13,052 nt of DNA from Desulfobulbus sp. (GTDB lineage: Bacteria > Desulfobacterota > Desulfobulbia > Desulfobulbales > Desulfobulbaceae): assembly GCA_030602145.1 (NCBI GenBank), contig JAUWAH010000019.1, forward strand, positions 1 to 13,052. The letters are read 5' to 3'. Of the stretch, positions 7,703-13,052 are shown in pieces (the first letter of the stretch is position 1; every line of letters starts with the position of its first letter). Under the pieces are notes generated by a model. The model made no database searches and was not told the DNA's origin. It was given only the letters and a program-made list of their open reading frames with translations. The position numbers were made by a program, and so were the translations under genes.

Positions 7703-8701
7703 CTACACTGCGCAGACCGTGCGGGTTGCGATCACCTCGCCCACCGGGGCAAAAAACGGGGCGAATCGGGGCTCGGAGGTCTGAGTGGCTCGAACCGCCT
7801 GACGCCGCAGAGAGGCGCCTCTTTTCCTGAAGGTGACGTATTCCCAACACTGGGGATTGTCGATGATGGCCTGCATGAAGGCCCGATGCACTTCGTGGCC
7901 GGATCGGTCGGCAATCACATGACCGAGGACCGGTGAGCCCAACAGGGCGATGTCACCGATGATGTCGAGCACCTTGTGGCGGATGAATTCGTCATCGAAG
8001 CGCAGGCCGTTTTCGTTGAGAACCGAGCGCCGGTTCCAGTGGATGGCAATGACGTTGTCCAGAGTGCCGCCGAGGGCCAGGCCGTTTTGCCAGAGTTGCT
8101 CGACCTGCTCGACAAAGCCGAAGGTGCGGGCGCGGGCGATCTCCCGGCCGAACCGCTCCGAGGTCAGGTCAATCGAATAGCACTGCTCGCTGATCAGAGC
8201 ATCATCGAACTGGATGCGGGCGGAAACCTTGAAGCCTTCATACGGTTCAATCCGGATCGATTTGTCGCCGTGGACATGGCTGATCGGCCGGGTAATCCGC
8301 AGCATCTTGCGCAGGGCCCGCTGGCGGCGCAATCCGGCGGTCTTCAGCAGACGGACAAAGGGGCCGGCACTGCCGTCCATGATCGGCACCTCGTGCGAAT
8401 CGAGGTCCACCACCGCGTTGTCAACGCCCATGCCGCGCAGGGCGGCGAGAAGATGCTCGGTGGTGGCAATGGTATGACGGCCGTCACCGATGGTGGTGGC
8501 CAAGGTGGTGGCGACCACCCGTTCAACCCGGGCCGGGATGACCGGCTGGTCGTCCAGATCGGAACGAAGGAACTGAATGCCGGTGTTGGCCGGTGCCGGA
8601 TTGATGGTCAGGTTCACGGTTCGGCCGGTGTGCAGCCCAACCCCGCAACAACTGACCGGACGCTGGATAGTATATTGGTACGGCTCTATATGTATGGCCA
8701 T
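7703..8701 (-). CDS. lpxC: UDP-3-O-acyl-N-acetylglucosamine deacetylase (lipid A synthesis)
   Basis: A 332-residue zinc enzyme that deacetylates UDP-3-O-acyl-GlcNAc, the committed step of lipid A synthesis, in the cytoplasm. Key residues are visible: T-E-H-L-L-A-A-L with general base E82 and zinc ligand H83, zinc ligands H242 and D246 in R-H-K-V-L-D, and the catalytic H269 in S-G-H-E. A-R-T-F-G-F (191-196) is also conserved. E. coli LpxC has 305 residues. The extra length here is mainly a C-terminal tail after about residue 305, rich in aromatic, proline and alanine residues. The start is ATG 8701 with only a weak GAG upstream. Start M-A-I-H-I-E and the following Q-R-P-V-S-C-C-G-V-G-L-H fit the family N-terminus. 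The gene is followed by a strong terminator, and lpxK lies 245 bp upstream. Confidence 0.97.
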   Translation of the reverse strand: MAIHIEPYQYTIQRPVSCCGVGLHTGRTVNLTINPAPANTGIQFLRSDLDDQPVIPARVERVVATTLATTIGDGRHTIATTEHLLAALRGMGVDNAVVDLDSHEVPIMDGSAGPFVRLLKTAGLRRQRALRKMLRITRPISHVHGDKSIRIEPYEGFKVSARIQFDDALISEQCYSIDLTSERFGREIARARTFGFVEQVEQLWQNGLALGGTLDNVIAIHWNRRSVLNENGLRFDDEFIRHKVLDIIGDIALLGSPVLGHVIADRSGHEVHRAFMQAIIDNPQCWEYVTFRKRGASLRRQAVRATQTSEPRFAPFFAPVGEVIATRTVCAV

Positions 8702-8757
8702 GAAAGCTCGTTGTCGATGGGAGAAATGGAAGATATATCAACAATTCGACATCATTA

Positions 8758-8773
8758 TGCAATTTCCAAACCA
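8758..8773 (-). promoter_or_regulatory. Possible sigma-54 (-24/-12) element upstream of lpxC
   Basis: On the minus strand TGGTTT, five bases, TTGCA. The invariant GG and GC are in the correct spacing, and the -12 half is perfect. The -24 half matches only TGG of TGGCAC. It would place a start about 47 nt before the lpxC ATG. No better sigma-70 pair was found (a CATAAT overlaps it but lacks a -35). Chance occurrence is quite possible. Confidence 0.25.
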
Positions 8774-8856
8774 CCCTTGACCGGCGCAACGAGCAACCTC
8801 GAAAAATTCAAAAATTTTAACCAAATACAAGAAATGGGCCAAAGAATACAAAGCGG

Positions 8857-8883
8857 ACCCGGGGAACAAGCACCCGGGGAACA
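8857..8883. repeat. Two-copy 12-bp direct repeat with CCCGGG cores, lpxK-lpxC spacer
   Basis: ACCCGGGGAACA occurs twice (8857-8868 and 8872-8883), separated by AGC, so the period is 15 bp. Each copy contains palindromic CCCGGG, so the two cores can also pair as a 6-bp hairpin with a 9-nt loop. It lies 64 bp past the lpxK stop and about 155 bp upstream of lpxC. The rest of the spacer (8702-8946) is AT-rich, with A/T tracts at 8802-8820, and holds no convincing gene. Confidence 0.65.
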
Positions 8884-8946
8884 GTGGCAAAAAGAACACA
8901 CCTCGGGATCATGCCCCAAAATCTGTTGACGGATGGACACAGTGGT

Positions 8947-10032
8947 TCAAGGCAAAATCCGGTCCGGGCGGCCTGTGGCGACACGGACGGCGTGGAGCAG
9001 GTCACGGTCGAAATGGGGATCGGCCTCGACCCGCATACGCACTCCGTACAAGGGCAATGGGAGCCCGGCGGCCCGGTCGACCAGTTTGACCAGATCCTTC
9101 TCCGTGGTGAGCAGGCAGGCCGCGCCGACCCGTTTCGCCTCGGCAACCACCTTGGCCAGCAGCGCATCGCTGTAGCGCTGGTGGTCGTCCAGAGCCAAAA
9201 ATCCGGCCAGATCCACCGCTTCGGCGATGATCGTCCGACGGAAGGAATCGGGATGGGCAATGCCGCAGAAGCCGAAACAGGACATCCCGGCGATGGTATC
9301 GAGGGGGACGGCAGTCATTGATTGATTGGATGCTGTCAGCAGACATTCGGGGCGATACCCGGTTTGCGCAACGGGGATGTTGGGAAATTTGGAACGGAGC
9401 AACTCGGCGAACCGATCGGCTCGCTCCCGATTGGCCGCATCCACCCCGGTCATGACAAACCCGGTGGCGCGACGCAACCCCGCCACCGGTTCCCGGAGAT
9501 CGCCCCCCGGAAACACCCTGGAGTTGCCGGCCAGTCGATCGGTGTTGAACAAGACCAGGTTGATGTCGCGGACGACTTGCAGATGCTGAAAGCCGTCGTC
9601 AAGCAGCAGGACGTTCGCCCCCATGCCGATGGCATGCGCGGCCGGCAATCTGCGGACAATGCCGGTGAGCACCGGGACGCCGGGCAGGGTTTCGGCAAGC
9701 ATTCGCGGTTCGTCGCCGGCGGCGTGCGCGTCGAGCAGCACTGATGTGTGGTCGGAAACCACATTGACCCTGTTGCGTGCCGAACCGCCGTAGCCACGGC
9801 TGATGATGGCCGGTCGATAGCCGTGGGTCTGGAGGAGCCGGGCCAGGTGCTGGACCATCGGTGTCTTGCCGGTTCCGCCCAGGGTCAGATTGCCGATACT
9901 GATCACCACCGCGTCGAGACGGTGAGACTTTAAGACGCCCAGTCGATACATCCTCTCCCGCAACCGCATGGCGAGACTGTAGAGCGGCGCGAAGGGACGA
10001 CCGAGGGCGAAGGCGAAGGGGGAAGGTTGCAT
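8947..10032 (-). CDS. lpxK: Tetraacyldisaccharide 4'-kinase (lipid A synthesis)
   Basis: A 361-residue P-loop kinase that transfers phosphate from ATP to the 4' position of the lipid A disaccharide at the inner face of the inner membrane. The N-terminus (P-F-A-P-L-Y-S-L-A-M-R-L-R) is the usual amphipathic, membrane-facing segment. It is followed by S-I-G-N-L-T-L-G-G-T-G-K-T-P (45-58, Walker A), S-R-G-Y-G-G (78-83), G-D-E-P (106-109), and D-D-G-F-Q-H (145-150). T-E-K-D, the conserved C-terminal motif, is also present. The frame stays open to 10260, but that extension would overlap livK on the other strand. ATG 10032 fits the family best, and ATG 10077 is the alternative (15 more residues). Neither has a Shine-Dalgarno. 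It is divergent from livK and probably upstream of lpxC in the same direction. Confidence 0.94.
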   Translation of the reverse strand: MQPSPFAFALGRPFAPLYSLAMRLRERMYRLGVLKSHRLDAVVISIGNLTLGGTGKTPMVQHLARLLQTHGYRPAIISRGYGGSARNRVNVVSDHTSVLLDAHAAGDEPRMLAETLPGVPVLTGIVRRLPAAHAIGMGANVLLLDDGFQHLQVVRDINLVLFNTDRLAGNSRVFPGGDLREPVAGLRRATGFVMTGVDAANRERADRFAELLRSKFPNIPVAQTGYRPECLLTASNQSMTAVPLDTIAGMSCFGFCGIAHPDSFRRTIIAEAVDLAGFLALDDHQRYSDALLAKVVAEAKRVGAACLLTTEKDLVKLVDRAAGLPLPLYGVRMRVEADPHFDRDLLHAVRVATGRPDRILP

Positions 10033-10171
10033 AGAGATGGGCGGCGCTGATGTCCCGGCCGCCTGGGAATGGGTCATTTTTAGTGCAAAAAAACCAGAAT
10101 ACGGTATGAAGAGCCACAGTAGAGCAAAGCAGCTTCTTTTGCAATGTATTCCCTGATGGAGCTTTCTGCAG

Positions 10172-11293
10172 ATGCCCGCACCCAGATTGTTTTGTTTTCT
10201 CTTTTTCCTGTTCGCCTGGTTCTTTCCGCCAACCTCCGGCCTTGCCGCCGAACCCATCAAAATCGGCGTAGCCGGTGCCCACAGCGGCGATTTGGCCTCC
10301 TATGGCCTGCCGACCCTCAAGGCCGCCCAACTGGTGGTGCAGGCCGTCAACGAGGCCGGCGGCATCAACGGCAGGCCCATACACCTGGTGGTCGAGGATG
10401 ATGCCTGCAAACCCGAAGTCGCCGCCAATGCGGCCACCAAACTGGTGGCGGGCGGTGTCAGAGCAGTGATCGGCCACATCTGTTCCGGCGCCACCAGGGC
10501 GGCGTTGCCGATCTACACCAACGCCAAGACCGTGGTCATCTCCCCTTCGGCCACCACCCCTGCCCTGACCCAAAATGGCGACTATCCCACCTTTTTCAGG
10601 ACCATCGCCGCCGATGACGTCCAGGCCCGCACCCTGGTCGATTTCACTCTCGAAGTGCTCAAGGCCACCAAGATCGCAGTGCTGCACGATAAAGGCGACT
10701 ACGGCAAGGGACTGGCCGAATACGCCAAAACCTTTGTCGAACAGTCGGGCAAGGCCCAGGTGGTGTTTTTCGAGGGCATTACCCCCGGAGCGGTGGATTA
10801 TTCCGCCGCAGTGCAGAAGATCAAACGGTCCGGGGCCGAAGTCGTTCTGTTCGGCGGCTATCACCCCGAGGCATCGAAGATCGTCGGCCAGATGCGCCAA
10901 AAACGGATATCCATCCCCTTTGTTTCCGATGACGGCGTCAAGGACGACACCTTCATCAAGGTGGCCGGCCGTGATGCCGAAGGGGTCTATGCCACCGGTC
11001 CGGCCGACGTGTCCGCCAACCAGGTTGCCAAAGACTACCGGGAGCGATTCAAGGCCGTCGAGGGAACGGATCCCGGTGCATTTTTCGACAATGCGGTGGC
11101 CGCTGCCCTGGCATTGACCCACGCCATGCACAAAGCGGGAACGGACGAACCCGAAGCGGTTGCCCGGGCACTGCGCGCCCACCAGGTGGCTACCCCGTTT
11201 GGCGCCATCAGCTTCGATGCCAAGGGCGATCCGGTGGGCATCGGCTTTTCCCTCTACCAGGTGCAAGACGGCCGGTTCGTCCAAGTGCGCTGA
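10172..11293 (+). CDS. livK: Branched-chain amino acid ABC transporter substrate-binding protein
   Basis: A 373-residue periplasmic binding protein of the Leu/Ile/Val (LivJ/LivK, peripla_BP_6) family. Residues 1-26 are a signal peptide with an aromatic-rich core and a G-L-A-A cleavage site before E-P-I-K-I-G-V. The mature protein starts with the typical G-V-A-G-A-H-S-G-D-L-A-S-Y-G and contains N-E-A-G-G-I-N-G-R (about 60-68), V-I-G-H-I-C-S-G-A-T (about 99-108), V-I-S-P-S-A-T (about 121-127), and Y-G-K-G-L-A (about 177-182). It delivers ligand to the LivH/LivM permease encoded downstream. GGAG lies 10 bases before the ATG. The ligand specificity cannot be read from sequence, since relatives bind amino acids, amides, urea or aromatic acids. 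livH follows after 40 bp. Confidence 0.95.
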   Translation: MPAPRLFCFLFFLFAWFFPPTSGLAAEPIKIGVAGAHSGDLASYGLPTLKAAQLVVQAVNEAGGINGRPIHLVVEDDACKPEVAANAATKLVAGGVRAVIGHICSGATRAALPIYTNAKTVVISPSATTPALTQNGDYPTFFRTIAADDVQARTLVDFTLEVLKATKIAVLHDKGDYGKGLAEYAKTFVEQSGKAQVVFFEGITPGAVDYSAAVQKIKRSGAEVVLFGGYHPEASKIVGQMRQKRISIPFVSDDGVKDDTFIKVAGRDAEGVYATGPADVSANQVAKDYRERFKAVEGTDPGAFFDNAVAAALALTHAMHKAGTDEPEAVARALRAHQVATPFGAISFDAKGDPVGIGFSLYQVQDGRFVQVR

Positions 11294-11333
11294 TCCAAAC
11301 GAGGACCGCCGCCCAGACACTGTTTGATCGCCC

Positions 11334-12235
11334 ATGGAGTACTTCATCGAACTGCTGTTCAGCGGCCTGACCCGCGGCGCCATCTATGCCCTGATCGCCC
11401 TGGGCTACACCATGGTCTACGGCATCATCGGCCTGATCAACTTCGCCCACGGCGAAATGTACATGATCGGCGCCTTCACCGCCCTGATCGCCTCGACGGT
11501 GCTGACCATCTACGGCTTTCCCCTGGCTGCGGTCCTAGTCCTGAGCGGGGTGGCGGCCGCCGTCTGGGCCGGCGCCTACGGCTGGACCGTGGAACGGATC
11601 GCCTACCGGCCGCTGCGCAACGCCCCAGGCTTTCCCCCCTGATCTCCGCCATCGGCATGTCCATCTTTCTGCAAAACTTCGTCCTCCTTGCCCAGAGCCC
11701 CGACTTCCTGCCCTTCCCGACCCTGATTCCCGAGTTCGCTTTCCTTGAGCCCCACGCGGCGATTATCGGTTCCACCGACCTGGCCATCCTGGTGGTGGCC
11801 ACCGTGGCCATGATTGCCCTTTGGGTGCTGATCAAATGCACCCGGACCGGCAAGGCCATGCGCGCCACCGCCCAAGACCGGACCATGGCTCTTTTGGTCG
11901 GCATCGATTCCGACCGCATCATTTCGCTCACCTTTGTGATCGGCTCTGCCCTGGCAGCCCTCGGCGGCCTGTTGATCGCCTCGCATATCGGCCAGATCAA
12001 TTTCGCCATCGGCTTTCTGGCCGGCATCAAGGCCTTCACCGCCGCGGTCCTCGGCGGGATCGGTTCCATTCCCGGCGCCGTGGTCGGCAGCTTCCTGCTC
12101 GGTCTCACCGAGTCCTTTGCCACCGGCTATGTGGCAAGCGACTACGAGGATGTGTTTGCCTTTTTGCTCCTGGTGCTGATCCTGATCTTCCGACCGGCCG
12201 GACTGCTCGGCAAGCCGACCATCGACAAGGTATAA
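11334..12235 (+). pseudogene. livH: LivH permease gene with a one-base frameshift
   Basis: An inner-membrane permease subunit of the branched-chain amino acid ABC transporter, split over two frames. The first frame (11334-11642) starts M-E-Y-F-I-E-L-L and includes G-A-I-Y-A-L-I-A-L-G-Y-T-M-V-Y-G-I-I and I-N-F-A-H-G-E, the family hallmarks, then stops at TGA 11640. The -1 frame continues exactly where the family expects it (R-L-S-P-L-I-S-A-I-G-M-S). It runs through the cytoplasmic coupling loop (G-K-A-M-R-A-T-A-Q-D) and K-A-F-T-A-A-V-L-G-G-I-G-S-I-P-G-A to TAA 12233-12235. Adding one C in the C4 run at 11623-11626 restores a 300-residue protein, normal for LivH (E. coli 308). The flanking livK and livM are intact, so a sequencing error, a recent mutation or slippage at the C6 run (11634-11639) are all possible. 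Confidence 0.92.
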
Positions 12236-12244
12236 GGCGAAACG

Positions 12245-13052
12245 ATGCTGACCGGCAAGGATGTGCGCACCGCCGCGGTGGTCGGCCTTTGGTTCATGTT
12301 TCTCACCTTTCCCCTACTGGTGATCAAGGTCAACCCGATCGAGCAGACCATCACCTGGCGCTGGCTCAACATGGTCTGGGTCGGCATGGGCAGCGCCACC
12401 CTCTTTTTGCTCAGCCGTTTTGTCCAATCCGTCCATGTTGCCCGAGCTGAGCGCCTTGGCCGGGGACCGATGCCGACCACCGTCGACCGCTGGTACCTGT
12501 TGCGAAACCCTGCGCTCCAACTCGTTTTGCTCGCCGGGGCTGCCCTCCTGCTCCTGGCCTTTCCCGGTTTGTTTTCCGCTTACCAGGTCACCATCCTGAC
12601 CACGGCCCTTCTGTATGTGATCCTCGGCCTGGGGCTGCATATCGTGGTCGGGCTGGCCGGGCTGCTCGATCTCGGCTATGTGGCCTTCTATGCAGTGGGC
12701 GCCTATACCTATGGACTGCTCTATCTCCATTTCGGCCTGGGTTTCTGGACCGTGCTGCCCATCGGCGGCCTTCTGGGCGGCCTGTTCGGCATCCTGCTCG
12801 GCTTTCCGGTCCTGCGGTTGCGCGGCGACTACCTGGCCATCGTCACTCTGGGATTTGGCGAAATCATCCGCCTTATCCTGGAAAACTGGACCGATTTCTC
12901 CCAGGGACCAAGCGGCATCGCCAATATCGGTCGGCCTTCGCTGTTTGGCATCGAGTTGAGCCTGGAGGCCTCGATCGTCTATCTCTATTACCTGATGCTC
13001 GCCCTGGTCGCGGTGACGATCTTCGTGGTCAACCGATTGCAGCATTCCCGCA
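12245..13052 (+). CDS. livM: Branched-chain amino acid ABC transporter permease (3' end outside window)
   Basis: The first 269 codons of LivM, the second permease subunit, open to the right edge. The start is ATG 12245 with AAGG seven bases upstream, overlapping the livH stop. It is the long form seen in E. coli: an N-terminal extension with hydrophobic segments (about 11-27 and 44-60) precedes the core that starts near residue 95. The core shows [22 protein letters not shown], then A-V-G-A-Y and the highly conserved [18 protein letters not shown]. The window ends just before the expected cytoplasmic coupling loop. The ATPase genes livG and livF are expected downstream. Its reading frame is undisturbed, so the upstream livH shift does not reflect general decay of the operon. 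Confidence 0.95.
   Translation, partial: MLTGKDVRTAAVVGLWFMFLTFPLLVIKVNPIEQTITWRWLNMVWVGMGSATLFLLSRFVQSVHVARAERLGRGPMPTTVDRWYLLRNPALQLVLLAGAALLLLAFPGLFSAYQVTILTTALLYVILGLGLHIVVGLAGLLDLGYVAFYAVGAYTYGLLYLHFGLGFWTVLPIGGLLGGLFGILLGFPVLRLRGDYLAIVTLGFGEIIRLILENWTDFSQGPSGIANIGRPSLFGIELSLEASIVYLYYLMLALVAVTIFVVNRLQHSR

Noticed and set aside
7976..8929. A 317-codon plus-strand reading frame opposite lpxC
   Set aside because: The strand opposite carries intact LpxC with all zinc ligands. The plus-strand product has no recognisable motif.
8755..8940. A 61-codon minus-strand reading frame from GTG 8940, just after the lpxK stop, with several cysteines
   Set aside because: No Shine-Dalgarno, a non-ATG start, no recognisable domain, and it crosses the tandem repeat and the AT-rich promoter-like spacer. 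The cysteines come from low-complexity context.
10123..10143. An imperfect palindrome (GCAAA...TTTGC) between divergent lpxK and livK, considered as an operator
   Set aside because: Several mismatches around the centre. A match of this quality is expected by chance in a short AT-rich stretch.
10033..10260. An N-terminal extension of LpxK up to 10260
   Set aside because: It overlaps the livK start on the opposite strand, is basic and low in conservation, and family N-termini begin around residue M at 10032 or 10077.
9599..11383. A 594-codon minus-strand reading frame opposite livK and the start of lpxK
   Set aside because: It is antisense to clearly coding livK with conserved family motifs. 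Its glycine-rich composition is the usual artefact of GC-rich DNA.

Overview
This GC-rich window looks like a chromosomal segment of a Gram-negative bacterium. Two lipid A genes (lpxC, lpxK) require an outer membrane. The gene style (sigma-54 response regulator, branched-chain amino acid ABC transporter, CbbQ/CbbO-type pair) fits a deltaproteobacterial or Desulfobacterota lineage, possibly a Desulfobulbaceae relative. The lineage is inferred from gene content only. There is no rRNA, tRNA, CRISPR array, transposase or phage gene.

Left block (1-3427, minus strand): a MoxR-type AAA+ ATPase of the CbbQ/NirQ/NorQ family is followed, at essentially no distance, by a VWA-domain protein of the NorD/CbbO family. 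Further downstream is the 5' part of a secreted, probably Sel1-repeat protein that leaves the window. The pair has a good sigma-70-type promoter (TTGTCA, 17 bp, TATTAT). No Rubisco or nitric oxide reductase gene is visible for the pair to act on.

Middle-left block (3557-5820, plus strand), divergent from the pair: a PHP-domain phosphoesterase of the RNase AM/YciV type, then a complete NtrC-type sigma-54 activator with receiver, AAA+ and HTH domains but no adjacent kinase gene.

Middle block (5854-10032, minus strand), read from high to low coordinates: lpxK, a 245-bp AT-rich spacer, lpxC, a strong intrinsic terminator, a strong promoter (TATAAT), then proC and nadK overlapping by ATGA. Lipid A synthesis and proline/NADP synthesis are thus separate transcription units, insulated by the terminator.

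Right block (10172-13052, plus strand), divergent from lpxK: livK-livH-livM of a branched-chain amino acid (HAAT family) ABC transporter, with livM running off the end. The livH reading frame is broken by an apparent one-base deletion near 11623-11626. The two halves together encode a full-length LivH.

No clear previously undescribed system is proven here. The strongest points for a second look are the livH frameshift and the CbbQ/CbbO-type pair without its usual client.
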